DNA of 64,000 bases from an uncultured Prevotellaceae bacterium. GTDB taxonomy: Bacteria; Bacteroidota; Bacteroidia; Bacteroidales; UBA932. The notes under the pieces were generated by a model, which had not been told where the DNA came from, ran no database searches, and saw only the letters and a program-made list of their open reading frames with translations. The DNA is taken from the NCBI GenBank assembly GCA_947166905.1, contig CAMVFZ010000004.1, positions 62,001-126,000 on the forward strand, written 5' to 3'. Both the position numbers and the translations under genes were made by a program. This document shows positions 1 through 8,385 of this stretch, piece by piece; positions within the stretch are counted from its first letter, which is position 1, and every line of letters begins with the position of its first letter.

Positions 1-1016
1 CCAAGCAATTCGCTTCTATCGGCACCGGAAACGTTACCCTGCTGAGGCTTGCCTATGAAAGGTGTCTGGACCTTGTCCCGACAGAGAATATCCTGGTTGC
101 TACTCTGGATCGCTATAAGGATCTTGTTACGGAGCTCATTCCTGAGCTTCCTGAGAAGAATCTGATTCTTGAACCGCTTGGCCGTCATACCGCGCCTTGT
201 ACCGTTTACTCTGCTTATACCCTTATTAAGAGGGATCCGGAGGCTGTGATTGCTATGATGCCTGCGGATAACATCCTGCAGCGCGACGCGCTTACGCGCC
301 AGACCATGGAGAAGGCTATGACTTATGCGGCTGAGCACGATGTTTTGCTTACTTTGGGTGTGATTCCTACGCGTCCGGAGCCTAATTATGGTTATATCCA
401 GGTTTCCGGTGGCAAGGAGGCTCGTGACGCCGGTCTGCCGGCCCCTGTAAAGACCTTTACAGAGAAGCCTGATGTCCGCATTGCAGAGGCTTTCCTTAAG
501 AGTGGCGAGTTCTTCTGGAACAGTGGTATTTACATTTGGAAGGCTTCTGTTGTTAAGGAAGAGTGTGAGGCCTTGATGCCTTCTATTACAGGCCTCTTCG
601 AGGGCTGGGAAAACAATATTGGTACGCCTGCGGAATCGGCCTTTATCAATAAGGTGTATGCGGATTGTCCCAAGCTATCCATTGACTACGGCCTTATGGA
701 GAAGACTTCCAGGGCGTGGATTTTCCCTGTGAATTTCAAGTGGATGGATCTTGATAACTGGGAGGAGCTTTATGAGAACAATGCCGATACTGACGAGCTT
801 GGCAACATTTGCAATACTTCTGCTAAGCTTATCAAGGATTGCCGTGGCAATATCCTGCTTTCTGAGAAACGGGATAAATTGATTGCGGTGCGCGGTATGG
901 AAAACTTTATCGTGGTTGATACCGACGATGTCTTACTTATCTGTCCCCGCAACGCCGATGCTTACAACGATCTTACATCGGCCACCGGCTTCCCGGACTT
1001 CGAAAAATTTAGATAG
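1..1016 (+). CDS. manC: Mannose-1-phosphate guanylyltransferase, C-terminal 337 residues (5' end outside window)
   Basis: Makes GDP-mannose from GTP and mannose-1-phosphate, the activated mannose used for surface glycans. The frame is open from base 3 and begins KQFASIGTGN, just after the G-rich nucleotide-binding loop that normally precedes PKQF, so only about 20 residues appear to be missing. Visible family signatures are FTEKPD, NSGIYIWKAS and SIDYGLMEK. The length fits the short form without a fused phosphomannose isomerase domain. A strong hairpin with a T-tract follows about 60 bases after the stop, so this is the last gene of its transcript. Family assignment is firm; preference for mannose over glucose is inferred from the motifs. 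Confidence 0.88.
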   Translation, partial: KQFASIGTGNVTLLRLAYERCLDLVPTENILVATLDRYKDLVTELIPELPEKNLILEPLGRHTAPCTVYSAYTLIKRDPEAVIAMMPADNILQRDALTRQTMEKAMTYAAEHDVLLTLGVIPTRPEPNYGYIQVSGGKEARDAGLPAPVKTFTEKPDVRIAEAFLKSGEFFWNSGIYIWKASVVKEECEALMPSITGLFEGWENNIGTPAESAFINKVYADCPKLSIDYGLMEKTSRAWIFPVNFKWMDLDNWEELYENNADTDELGNICNTSAKLIKDCRGNILLSEKRDKLIAVRGMENFIVVDTDDVLLICPRNADAYNDLTSATGFPDFEKFR

Positions 1017-1038
1017 TGCCTGACGGCCCTATTGGTCC

Positions 1039-1145
1039 GTGAAATGTAACCATCAGATTATCAACAACATAACGTAAAGTGGGGTGTCAAAAATCGGCAC
1101 CCCACTTTGTTTTAATCACCTAAGGATCAGAGTGTTACATTTCAC
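1039..1145. repeat. Inverted repeat (12-bp perfect arms) enclosing the manC terminator
   Basis: GTGAAATGTAAC at 1039-1050 is perfectly complementary to GTTACATTTCAC at 1134-1145. A separate 13-bp hairpin sits between the arms, so the stretch could form a cruciform. The inner flanks carry the TTGATAATCAG-like core (reverse strand near 1052-1066) and ATCAGAGTGTTAC (1126-1138). The latter recurs exactly at 48788-48800, so this looks like one copy of a dispersed intergenic repeat family. Confidence 0.6.
1076..1112 (+). terminator. Intrinsic terminator after manC
   Basis: AAAGTGGGGTG at 1076-1086 pairs with CACCCCACTTT at 1098-1108, extended by two more pairs towards a 7-base loop, and is followed by GTTTT. 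It lies about 60 bases past the manC stop. Confidence 0.75.
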
Positions 1146-1150
1146 GCATA

Positions 1151-1182
1151 TTTGTTAACCTGACTGTTTTTCCTTATATTTG
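1151..1182 (+). promoter_or_regulatory. Bacteroidota housekeeping promoter for the downstream small RNA
   Basis: TTTG at 1151-1154, a spacer of exactly 20 bases, then TATATTTG at 1175-1182. This matches the TTTG / TAnnTTTG consensus perfectly. No open reading frame follows; the structured RNA region does, so the expected start is near 1188. Confidence 0.75.
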
Positions 1183-1187
1183 GGATT

Positions 1188-1389
1188 GTGCGTTCTTACT
1201 CTGATAAGTTTGTGAGCCTCTTGCTCGATGTGCAAGCTTACGCTCAAAGCGATTCGCTTTTTCATTGTATTATTATTTTATCGTTAGCGTAAAAAGCAAT
1301 CCTGGAGGGTAAGAAGTACCCCGACGGAAGCCAAAATATTTCTCTTTGATTGAATAAAGGCATTTCAGTGAGGGCTGAAATGCCTTTTT
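1188..1389 (+). ncRNA. Structured small RNA of about 200 nt, probable 6S-like RNA
   Basis: A perfect promoter upstream and an intrinsic terminator at 1356-1389 (GGCATTTCAG pairing with CTGAAATGCC, then TTTTT) define a transcript with no credible ORF. The 5' segment TTCTTACTCT (about 1194-1203) can pair with AGGGTAAGAA near 1307-1316, closing a long rod. Internal hairpins include AAAGCG/CGCTTT and GCTTTTT/AAAAAGC. A free-standing rod-shaped transcript of this size fits 6S RNA, which binds RNA polymerase; in this phylum such RNAs were first described as Bacteroidales-1. The class name is inference from layout; the existence of a transcript is better supported. Confidence 0.55.
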
Positions 1390-1518
1390 AGAGCTAACGA
1401 TAATCCCCCGAAGGGGTTAACAATACAACGCAAAGGTATGGATAATTATGATATCTCCAAACACTTTGTGGCGAAAAGCGCTGATATGTGGCGAAACACA
1501 TGCAAATTTTTACAAATC

Positions 1519-2508
1519 TTATGATTCGTCATTTCGAGCATATTCTGTTTTAGCCGATTTGTGCTTGTTGACGTTCTGGAAGGCGTAGGACAGTTCTGCG
1601 CCGTAAAGGATTATGCTCCAACCCAGATTCAACCAGATCATAAAGAGGGGAATGGCCGCCAGAACGCCGTAGACGGCACTTTGCTTGGCCACCATCAGCT
1701 GTGTTTCAAGGTACAGGAACTGCACGGCGGCAAAGGCGATGCCGGCAAAAACCGCAGCCTTAAGGGCATGCCTGTAGTGCACCTTCGTTCCCGGAATGTA
1801 CTTGTACATTATTGAAATCAGGCAAACGCTTATGCCCGCGAAAGAAGCCCAAGAAAGCAGGCCGCGGATGTGCTCGGACAGGAAAAACTCCTGCGGCAGC
1901 AGCCAGTCCAGGATATGGGAGTAGAACACCGTTCCGGTAAAAAACAGGATAATCACAAACGGCGAAAGTATCGTAATGCCGATGATTACCCCGAAGGCCT
2001 TGAGCACGCTCTTTTCCTTCTCTACCTGCCATACGTTGTTGAACACCTGGCGGACGGTATACATCAGTGATAGCACAATCCAGATAAACGACGCCATCGA
2101 TATGAAACCGAAAAGCCCGCTTTCCGCGATGGAGGCTATTTTTTCCGCGGCCGATACCAATGTTTCCACCAGCGGCGTCTGCCCCAGGTTTTCATAGAGG
2201 ATATCGGCAAACTTATCCTTCAGGCCGATGGCGTCCGTCATATAAAGGCCTACTGCGATGGCGGGCACGACGGCCAGCATGCTCTGATAGGCGAGGGCGG
2301 ATATCTGATAGCCGATTTTCTGGCGGTTGAAGGTGCTTATCATCAGGGTTGCCGTGCGCAGGGTTTTGATAAGGTTGCCTTTCCAGCGGGCGAAATCCTG
2401 GGTGTTCAGGTACCAGATATCGTGGGTCAGGAAGCGCACGGTGCGGGTGATCTTGATTGAAGACCACCGAAGCATCAGTTTTACCTTATGTCCCAGCTTT
2501 TTGAACAC
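1519..2508 (-). CDS. YihY/BrkB-family inner-membrane protein
   Basis: A 329-residue integral membrane protein of the YihY (UPF0761, formerly 'RNase BN') family, whose function is unknown. After a cationic N-terminal stretch of about 60 residues there are about six hydrophobic segments, with the family-typical QKIGYQISALAYQSMLA near residue 65 and the C-terminal IWLNLGWSIILYGAELSYAF. It starts four bases after the rsmA stop, so it is probably co-transcribed and expressed from the rsmA promoter. The old name as ribonuclease BN is a misassignment in the literature and should not be carried over. The C-terminal tail is charged and probably cytoplasmic. Confidence 0.8.
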   Translation of the reverse strand: MFKKLGHKVKLMLRWSSIKITRTVRFLTHDIWYLNTQDFARWKGNLIKTLRTATLMISTFNRQKIGYQISALAYQSMLAVVPAIAVGLYMTDAIGLKDKFADILYENLGQTPLVETLVSAAEKIASIAESGLFGFISMASFIWIVLSLMYTVRQVFNNVWQVEKEKSVLKAFGVIIGITILSPFVIILFFTGTVFYSHILDWLLPQEFFLSEHIRGLLSWASFAGISVCLISIMYKYIPGTKVHYRHALKAAVFAGIAFAAVQFLYLETQLMVAKQSAVYGVLAAIPLFMIWLNLGWSIILYGAELSYAFQNVNKHKSAKTEYARNDES

Positions 2509-2511
2509 GGC

Positions 2512-3312
2512 CTATGTCAACTGAAGCGTCAGTGCTATGAAATCTTCTACGGAAAGGCGCTCCGGGCGCAGCTCAAATACTGCCTGGGCGGTAAACCCGG
2601 CCAATTGGGCATCGTTCCAGCCTTCCTTTTCCGCCTTCTGCTTGATAAGCGGCTTAAGGGAGTTCCTGAGCGTCTTGCGGCGCTGTCCGAAGGCGGTTTT
2701 TACAACGGTTTTGAACATGGCCTCATCGCAGCCAAGAGTCTTCCTGGCCCCGCGGCGCAGCCTTATTACGGCCGATTGTACCTTGGGCGGGGGAGCGAAG
2801 CATCCGGAGCCCACGGAGAAGAGGTATTCAATGTCGTACCAGGCCTGCAGAAGCACGGAAAGAATGCCGTAGGTCTTGCTGCCGGGGCCTTCTGCAATGC
2901 GCTCTGCCACCTCTTTCTGAATCATGCACACAACTTCCGGAATACGCTCACGGTAATCCAGAATCTTGAAGAAAATCTGGGAAGAAATATTGTACGGGAA
3001 GTTGCCGATAACGCAGAAGTTGCCCTTGAAAAAGGCGTCAGGAGAAACCCGCAGGAAGTCTCCCAGAACTACCCTGCCAGGCGCCTCCGGGAAGTGGGTC
3101 AGCAGATAATCCACGGATTCTGCGTCAATTTCCACTGCCTTAAGGTTAATATCTTCGCGCTGCAGCAGATACTGCGTAAGCACGCCCATTCCGGGGCCGA
3201 CCTCCAGTACGTCACTGGCTCCATCGGCCTGCAGGGCATCTACAATTGCCCTGGCAATGGACTGATCCGTCAAAAAATGTTGGCCAAGGGCCTTTTTAGC
3301 TCTAACTTCCAT
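2512..3312 (-). CDS. rsmA: 16S rRNA (adenine1518-N6/adenine1519-N6)-dimethyltransferase
   Basis: KsgA/RsmA dimethylates two adjacent adenines in the 3'-terminal helix of 16S rRNA during 30S maturation, using S-adenosylmethionine. The 266 residues match the family length. RAKKALGQHFL opens the protein, VLEVGPGMGVLT is the SAM-binding loop (about residues 36-47), and IGNFPYNISS holds the catalytic NxPY motif. The start is supported by the conserved N-terminus. A TAACTTTG box on the same strand (3317-3324) ends only four bases before the ATG, so the mRNA may be leaderless. yihY follows directly. Confidence 0.95.
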   Translation of the reverse strand: MEVRAKKALGQHFLTDQSIARAIVDALQADGASDVLEVGPGMGVLTQYLLQREDINLKAVEIDAESVDYLLTHFPEAPGRVVLGDFLRVSPDAFFKGNFCVIGNFPYNISSQIFFKILDYRERIPEVVCMIQKEVAERIAEGPGSKTYGILSVLLQAWYDIEYLFSVGSGCFAPPPKVQSAVIRLRRGARKTLGCDEAMFKTVVKTAFGQRRKTLRNSLKPLIKQKAEKEGWNDAQLAGFTAQAVFELRPERLSVEDFIALTLQLT

Positions 3313-3316
3313 ATTG

Positions 3317-3350
3317 CAAAGTTAATATTTATCTGATTATTAGGGACAAT
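3317..3350 (-). promoter_or_regulatory. Probable promoter of rsmA-yihY
   Basis: Read on the minus strand, TAACTTTG (3317-3324) matches the -7 consensus, with ATTG (3347-3350) 22 bases upstream as a slightly distant -33 element. Transcription would start at or within a few bases of the rsmA ATG at 3312. Confidence 0.45.
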
Positions 3351-3366
3351 ATTCGTTGTAAATTGT

Positions 3367-3374
3367 TAATTTTG
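3367..3374 (+). promoter_or_regulatory. Candidate -7 box for aspS
   Basis: TAATTTTG matches TAnnTTTG and lies 27 bases before the aspS ATG. I see no good -33 element at the right distance, so only the -7 half is supported. Confidence 0.4.
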
Positions 3375-3401
3375 CAGATTGGAAAATAATCAACATTCGA
3401 T

Positions 3402-5171
3402 ATGTACAGAACTCATACCTGCGGACAGCTCCGCATAGAAAACGTTGGACAGAAGGTTACACTGGCCGGATGGGTGCAGAAATCCCGTAAGCTTGGTGGT
3501 ATGACCTTCATCGATCTTCGTGACCGTTATGGTATTACACAGCTGGTTGTAGAGGCCGATGCCCCCGCCTCCCTGGTAGAGGTTGCCACTGGTCTTGGCC
3601 GCGAATTCGTGATTCAGGTAAAAGGAGAGGTTCTTGAGCGTCAGAGCAAGAACCCCAAGATGGATACAGGCGACGTAGAAATCAAAGTAGAGGAAATCAA
3701 CGTCCTTAACAAGGCCGTCACTCCTCCTTTCACCATCGAAGATGTATCCGATGGTGGCGATGACCTTCGTATGAAGTATCGTTATCTTGACCTTAGGCGC
3801 AACCCGCTTCGCAAGGCCCTGATGCTTCGTCACCGCATCGCCCACGAGGTTCGCAACTATCTGGATTCCAAGGGTTTCATGGAGATAGAGACTCCTTATC
3901 TTATCAAGTCTACTCCTGAAGGCGCCCGCGACTTTGTGGTTCCTTCACGAATGAATCCCGGTCAGTTCTATGCCCTGCCCCAGAGCCCCCAGACCTTCAA
4001 GCAGCTTCTTATGGTAGCCGGCTATGACCGCTACTTCCAGATTGTACGCTGCTTCAGGGACGAGGACCTTCGCGCAGACCGTCAGCCGGAGTTCACCCAG
4101 ATAGACTGCGAGATGTCCTTCGTAGAGCAGGAGGATGTTCTGAACACCTTCGAGGGCATGATGCGCACCCTCTTCAAGAACGTGCTGGGCGTAGATATTC
4201 CCAACCCTCTCCCCCGTATGAGTTGGTACGACGCTATGGACAAGTACGGCAGCGACAAGCCGGATATCCGTTACGGAATGACCATCCATGAGCTCACTGA
4301 AAAGGCAAAGGGCAAGGGCTTCAGCGTTCTTGACGGAGCAGCCTACATTGGTGCCATCAGCGTTCCCGGTGCCTCTGAGTACACCCGCAAGCAGCTTGAC
4401 GAGCTTACAGAGTGGGTAAAACGTCCTCAGGTTGGCGCCAAAGGCCTTATCTATATCAAGGTTAATACCGACGGCACATATAAGTCATCCATCGACAAGT
4501 TCTACACCCCCGAGGACCTGAAAGTCCTGGCCGATGCCGCAGAGGCCAAAGCCGGAGACCTTATCCTGGTTCTCAGTGGCGACAACAAGCGCAAGGTACA
4601 GACCATGCTTGGCGTACTGCGTATAGAGATGGGTAACCGCCTTGGTCTTCGCGATCCCAAGGTGTTCGCTCCGCTCTGGATCGTTGACTTCCCTCTCCTT
4701 GAGTGGGATGACGAGACCCAGCGCTTCTATGCTATGCACCATCCCTTCACCGCTCCCAAGCCGGAGCACGAGGCCTGGTTCAACAGCAATAAGAAAGAGG
4801 ATCTGGAGCGCGTTTGCGCCAACGCTTATGACTTCGTGCTCAACGGCACAGAGCTGGGCGGCGGTAGTATCCGTATCCACGACGCAGAGATGCAGAAGAG
4901 GATGTTCGAAGTCCTTGGAATCAGCCCTGAGGATGCAGAATACAAGTTTGGCTTCATAATCAACGCCTTCAAGTTCGGCGCACCGCCTCACGGTGGTCTT
5001 GCCTTCGGCTTCGACCGCGTTTGTGCCCTCTTCGGCGGCAGCGATTCCATCCGCGATTACATTGCCTTCCCTAAGAACAACCAGGGCCGCGACGTAATGA
5101 TCGATTCCCCTTCCAAGATTGATCAGGAGCAAATGGACGAACTCCAGATTGCCAGCACAGTCAAGGAATAA
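3402..5171 (+). CDS. aspS: Aspartyl-tRNA synthetase
   Basis: Charges tRNA-Asp with aspartate in the cytoplasm. The 589-residue length is that of the bacterial form: an N-terminal OB-fold anticodon-binding domain (about 1-110), the class II catalytic core, and the bacterial GAD insertion (about 280-415). Motif 2 is visible as [18 protein letters not shown] and motif 3 as [13 protein letters not shown]. It is transcribed away from rsmA and followed by a long hairpin shared with the converging gene. Whether the enzyme also charges tRNA-Asn cannot be read from the sequence; absence of gatCAB here says nothing either way. Confidence 0.96.
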   Translation: MYRTHTCGQLRIENVGQKVTLAGWVQKSRKLGGMTFIDLRDRYGITQLVVEADAPASLVEVATGLGREFVIQVKGEVLERQSKNPKMDTGDVEIKVEEINVLNKAVTPPFTIEDVSDGGDDLRMKYRYLDLRRNPLRKALMLRHRIAHEVRNYLDSKGFMEIETPYLIKSTPEGARDFVVPSRMNPGQFYALPQSPQTFKQLLMVAGYDRYFQIVRCFRDEDLRADRQPEFTQIDCEMSFVEQEDVLNTFEGMMRTLFKNVLGVDIPNPLPRMSWYDAMDKYGSDKPDIRYGMTIHELTEKAKGKGFSVLDGAAYIGAISVPGASEYTRKQLDELTEWVKRPQVGAKGLIYIKVNTDGTYKSSIDKFYTPEDLKVLADAAEAKAGDLILVLSGDNKRKVQTMLGVLRIEMGNRLGLRDPKVFAPLWIVDFPLLEWDDETQRFYAMHHPFTAPKPEHEAWFNSNKKEDLERVCANAYDFVLNGTELGGGSIRIHDAEMQKRMFEVLGISPEDAEYKFGFIINAFKFGAPPHGGLAFGFDRVCALFGGSDSIRDYIAFPKNNQGRDVMIDSPSKIDQEQMDELQIASTVKE

Positions 5172-5194
5172 CGGATAATTTTATTGAATATAAA

Positions 5195-5259
5195 GATTTA
5201 CGCACTTTGCTATAAGGGTTCAGCCCCCGTAGCAAAGTGCGTAAATTATTGATAATCGG
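5195..5259. terminator. Long hairpin between converging aspS and the 5268-5984 gene; member of a repeat family
   Basis: A 17-bp perfect stem (5196-5212 with 5230-5246, opening ATTTACGCACTTTGCTA) encloses a 17-base loop that can itself pair GGG with CCC. TTGATAATC follows at 5249-5257. GATTTACGCACTTTGCT at 5195-5211 recurs with one change at 48494-48510, also between genes. It probably ends transcription from both sides, but the T-tracts are weak and the repeat character suggests a further role. Confidence 0.6.
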
Positions 5260-5267
5260 CCAAAGAA

Positions 5268-5984
5268 TTACTTCGAAAAATAGGTAAGGAAGAGTTCCTT
5301 ATCCGGGGCGTCTGATTCGCTGATTCGCGTTTTCAGGCGCCAGATTTTGTTATAAATGTTCTGCTTATCCTTCTCCATCAGAGTAGAAATTGTGGTGGAG
5401 TTGAAGCCGGCGGCAAGGAAGCAGAACAGGCGCACGTCCTCTTCCCTGGCCTTGGGAAGTTGTGCGCGGAATTTAGCCACAAGGCCGTTTTTCTGGCTGT
5501 CGAGCGTCTTTTCCAACTGGGCGGTATCGGACCGTAAATCCTCTATGACGGCCTTGGCTTCTTTAAGCAGCTTTGGCTGTAGGTTGTCCGTGCCCTCGTA
5601 GATGTAATACTGCTCACACAGCCTTTCCAGCACGCTGAAACCCATTTTTTCCATCATGGATGTCTTTTGTGCCGATGTCGCCGATGCCGCAGCGGTCTCT
5701 GCGTCCGCCAGACGGGCGCGCAGATCCTCTGCGATGGCCATGATGCGCTCGTTTTCCTCTCGCTCCGCCTCACGCTTACGCTTGTCCCGGAGCCTAAGGT
5801 ATTGGAAAACAACGATGATAATGATTAGCGCGGCTATGAAAATGACGCGAATCAAGACCATTCGGCTGTGAGCTTCTTCCAGACGTAACTGAAGCTCTTG
5901 AAAGTCTTTATACAAAGGTTCTTCTGCCACGGCTCTTAGAGGAACCAGCAGCAGAAGAACCAATAACTGTATAAAGCGATGCAT
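5268..5984 (-). CDS. Secreted/membrane-anchored protein with coiled coil and LuxR-like C-terminal helix-turn-helix region
   Basis: A 238-residue protein with a signal peptide (residues 1-20, ending RAVAEE), a transmembrane segment (about 43-62, IRVIFIAALIIIIVVFQYL), a charged coiled coil (about 65-110) and a C-terminal region containing LFCFLAAGFNSTTISTLMEK followed by KQNIYNKIWRLKTRI. That C-terminus resembles the DNA-binding-like tail of Bacteroidota TPR-sensor regulators, which normally carry several hundred residues of periplasmic TPRs before the membrane span. Here the periplasmic part is only about 20 residues, so it looks like a reduced form. It starts nine bases after the glyS stop and is probably the last gene of the suf-folK-glyS operon. 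The regulator role is inference. Confidence 0.6.
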   Translation of the reverse strand: MHRFIQLLVLLLLVPLRAVAEEPLYKDFQELQLRLEEAHSRMVLIRVIFIAALIIIIVVFQYLRLRDKRKREAEREENERIMAIAEDLRARLADAETAAASATSAQKTSMMEKMGFSVLERLCEQYYIYEGTDNLQPKLLKEAKAVIEDLRSDTAQLEKTLDSQKNGLVAKFRAQLPKAREEDVRLFCFLAAGFNSTTISTLMEKDKQNIYNKIWRLKTRISESDAPDKELFLTYFSK

Positions 5985-5993
5985 TTGTCTGAT

Positions 5994-7538
5994 TTACAGA
6001 TTCTTAAGCAGATTGCGCATGTTCACCTTCTTGTCGATGAGCTCACGAAGCTCTGCGATGGGAACGCGGGTCTGCTCCATGGTGTCGCGGTCGCGTACGG
6101 TAACGCAATTGTCCTGCATGGTGTCGTTGTCGATGGTTACGCAGAACGGGGTTCCGATAGCATCCTGACGGCGATAACGCTTGCCGATGGAATCTTTCTC
6201 GTCATACTGGTAAGCGAAGTCGTATTTGATTTCGTTTACAACCTCCTGGGCCTTCTCCGGCAGACCGTCCTTCTTAACAAGAGGCAGGATGGCAACCTTT
6301 ACAGGTGCCAGAGGTGCAGGAAGACTAAGAACTACGCGGCTGTCTCCGCCGGGAAGCTCCTCTACCTTGTAAGAGTGGCTCAGAACTGCGAGGAACATAC
6401 GGTCTACACCGATGGAAGTCTCTACGCAGTAAGGAACATAGCTCTCGCCGGTCTCAGGGTCGAAGTACTGGATCTTCTTTCCGGAAATCTTCTGGTGGTT
6501 GCCAAGGTCGAAGTCGGTACGGCTGTGGATACCCTCAAGCTCTTTGAAGCCGAAGGGGAAGTTGAACTCGATATCGGTAGCAGCATTTGCATAGTGTGCA
6601 AGCTTTTCGTGGTCGTGGAACCTGTAGTTCTCTGCGCCCATTCCAAGGTTAACATGCCATGCCATGCGGTTGGCTTTCCATTTTTCAAACCACTCCATCT
6701 CTGTTCCAGGGCGGCAGAAGAACTCCATCTCCATCTGCTCGAACTCCTTCATCCTGAAGATGAACTGGCGTGCTACGATCTCGTTTCTGAAGGCCTTTCC
6801 AATCTGTGCGATACCGAAAGGAATCTTCATACGGCCGGTCTTCTGAACGTTCAGGTACTCTACAAAGATACCCTGAGCGGTCTCAGGACGCAGATAAAGA
6901 ACATCGTCTGCATTGCCGGTGGTAGAGCCCTGGGTGCTGAACATAAGGTTGAACTGCCTTACGTCGGTCCAGTTGCAGGTACCGGAAATAGGGCAAACGA
7001 TGCCGCAGTCTATGATGATGTCGCGGTATGCCTTAAGGTCGTTGGCGTCCTCGGCAGCCTTGTAGCGGTTGTGAACCTCGTCGTACTTGGCCTGCTCGCG
7101 AAGCACATTGGGGTTGGTTGCGCGGAACTGGGCCTCGTCGAATGAGTCACCAAACTTCTTGCGTCCTTTTGCAACCTCTTTATTTATCTTTTCCTCTATC
7201 TTGCCAAGGTAATCCTCTATAAGGTTATCGGCGCGATAGCGTTTCTTTGAATCCTTATTGTCGATAAGAGGGTCGTTGAAAGCGGCTACGTGGCCTGATG
7301 CTACCCATGTCTTAGGGTGCATGAACACGCAGGAGTCAATACCAACAACATTCTCGTTAAGGCGGGTCATTGCCTCCCACCAGTATCTTTTGATATTGTT
7401 TTTGAGCTCTACGCCCATCTGGCCATAGTCATATACGGCGGCCAGTCCGTCATAAATCTCACTTGAAGGGAAGATGAATCCATATTCCTTACAGTGAGCT
7501 ACCAGAATCTTAAAAAGTTCTTCCTGTGTCATAATCAA
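5994..7538 (-). CDS. glyS: Glycyl-tRNA synthetase, dimeric (alpha2) type
   Basis: Charges tRNA-Gly with glycine. At 514 residues it is the single-chain, eukaryote/archaea-like class, not the GlyQ/GlyS tetramer. Class II motif 2 is visible around AFRNEIVARQFIFRMKEFEQ with MEMEFF, and motif 3 in VETSIGVDRMFLAVL. The C-terminal anticodon-binding domain runs from about residue 410. Its first codons overlap the end of folK by four bases, so the two are translationally coupled unless the downstream ATG at 7532 is used. It belongs to a leftward operon with sufS at its head. Confidence 0.95.
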   Translation of the reverse strand: MIMTQEELFKILVAHCKEYGFIFPSSEIYDGLAAVYDYGQMGVELKNNIKRYWWEAMTRLNENVVGIDSCVFMHPKTWVASGHVAAFNDPLIDNKDSKKRYRADNLIEDYLGKIEEKINKEVAKGRKKFGDSFDEAQFRATNPNVLREQAKYDEVHNRYKAAEDANDLKAYRDIIIDCGIVCPISGTCNWTDVRQFNLMFSTQGSTTGNADDVLYLRPETAQGIFVEYLNVQKTGRMKIPFGIAQIGKAFRNEIVARQFIFRMKEFEQMEMEFFCRPGTEMEWFEKWKANRMAWHVNLGMGAENYRFHDHEKLAHYANAATDIEFNFPFGFKELEGIHSRTDFDLGNHQKISGKKIQYFDPETGESYVPYCVETSIGVDRMFLAVLSHSYKVEELPGGDSRVVLSLPAPLAPVKVAILPLVKKDGLPEKAQEVVNEIKYDFAYQYDEKDSIGKRYRRQDAIGTPFCVTIDNDTMQDNCVTVRDRDTMEQTRVPIAELRELIDKKVNMRNLLKNL

Positions 7539-8017
7539 ATATTTGAGTCTGCAAAATTAATCATTTCTATATTACTTGCCACGTCTTTTAACGGTTCAAG
7601 TACAAAATTTCTTTCTCCGGCCAGCGGGTGCGGCACTTTCAGTATGTCCGTATCCACCCTTTCGTTACCATAGAACAGTATGTCGATGTCTATGGGACGG
7701 TCGTGGTATATTCTGGTACCATCGGCATTGAACTCTACCTTGCAATCGCGGCCGAAGGCCTTTTCTACAACCTTAATCTGCCGCAGCAGGGCGGTCAGAA
7801 AAAGCTCTGTGTCTACCCCGCAAACCGGGACGTCGAAGCGCACTACGCAGTTCAGAAAATCGTTGCTGCAGAAGCCCCAGGACGGGTATTCCAGTATGCG
7901 AGAACACGCGGCCGGCATCTTTAAAAACTCTTCCAGGGCCACTATTGCCTTAGTTATAAAGCCTTCCCTGTCTCCAAGGTTGGAGCCCAAAGACAAATAG
8001 AGTTCCCTTTTTGCCAT
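7535..8017 (-). CDS. folK: 2-amino-4-hydroxy-6-hydroxymethyldihydropteridine diphosphokinase
   Basis: Transfers pyrophosphate from ATP to 6-hydroxymethyl-dihydropterin in folate synthesis. The N-terminus ELYLSLGSNLGDRE and the stretch HDRPIDIDILFYG with VPHP are family hallmarks. I start the gene at the ATG at 8017 (160 residues): a good ribosome-binding site, AAAAGGGGAA, sits just upstream, and a start at 8038 would overlap the preceding gene and add seven non-conserved residues. thyA and folA, which also act on folates, lie elsewhere in this window. Confidence 0.92.
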   Translation of the reverse strand: MAKRELYLSLGSNLGDREGFITKAIVALEEFLKMPAACSRILEYPSWGFCSNDFLNCVVRFDVPVCGVDTELFLTALLRQIKVVEKAFGRDCKVEFNADGTRIYHDRPIDIDILFYGNERVDTDILKVPHPLAGERNFVLEPLKDVASNIEMINFADSNI

Positions 8018-8030
8018 GCCGATTCCCCTT

Positions 8031-8384
8031 TTAATCAAGCCCCAGGTCTACGCGGGCTTCGTCCGACAGCATGCTCTGGTCCCAAGCGGGCTCAAAAACA
8101 AGCTCAATCTCGCAGCCAGTAACGCCGGGAACGTCTTCTACGCTCTGTTTAACCTCTGCCAGGACCTCGTCGGCCATAGGGCAGTTGGGTGCGGTAAAGG
8201 TCATCTCTATGTGAACTTCCCGCTTCTTGTTGATCTGGAGCTCGTAAATCAAGCCCAAATCATAAATATTAACCGGTATCTCCGGATCGTAAACCTGCTT
8301 CAGGGCCAGCACCACGTCTGAATATAGGGGCGCCAGCTCTTTGAGGTCTTCCGCTGTCAATACTTCTTTTTCTTCGTTTGCCAT
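8031..8384 (-). CDS. MIP18/DUF59-family Fe-S assembly protein (SufT/PaaD-like)
   Basis: A 117-residue protein of the MIP18 family, which helps mature iron-sulfur proteins. Family features are VYDPEIPVNIYDLGLIYEL, the central MTFTAPNCPMADEV with the conserved cysteine, and the C-terminal hydrophobic-acidic stretch EPAWDQSMLSDEAR. It follows sufE by one base and precedes folK, so an Fe-S role fits its operon. Mrp, encoded at 61 kb, carries a related domain at its N-terminus. The exact client proteins are unknown. Confidence 0.85.
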   Translation of the reverse strand: MANEEKEVLTAEDLKELAPLYSDVVLALKQVYDPEIPVNIYDLGLIYELQINKKREVHIEMTFTAPNCPMADEVLAEVKQSVEDVPGVTGCEIELVFEPAWDQSMLSDEARVDLGLD

Positions 8385-8385
8385 C

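Noticed and set aside
1188..1389. tmRNA, SRP RNA or RNase P RNA as the identity of the small RNA
   Set aside because: It is too short for tmRNA or RNase P RNA, has no tRNA-like ends, and lacks the GGAAG-type apical SRP motif in a suitable hairpin.
2488..3336. 282-codon plus-strand ORF opposite rsmA
   Set aside because: It is the antisense frame of rsmA and would run into the aspS promoter region; no motif.
5979..7145. Long 388-codon ORF on the plus strand opposite glyS
   Set aside because: It lies wholly inside glyS in the antisense frame, shows no family motif, and its residue make-up is that of a mirror frame of a GC-biased gene.
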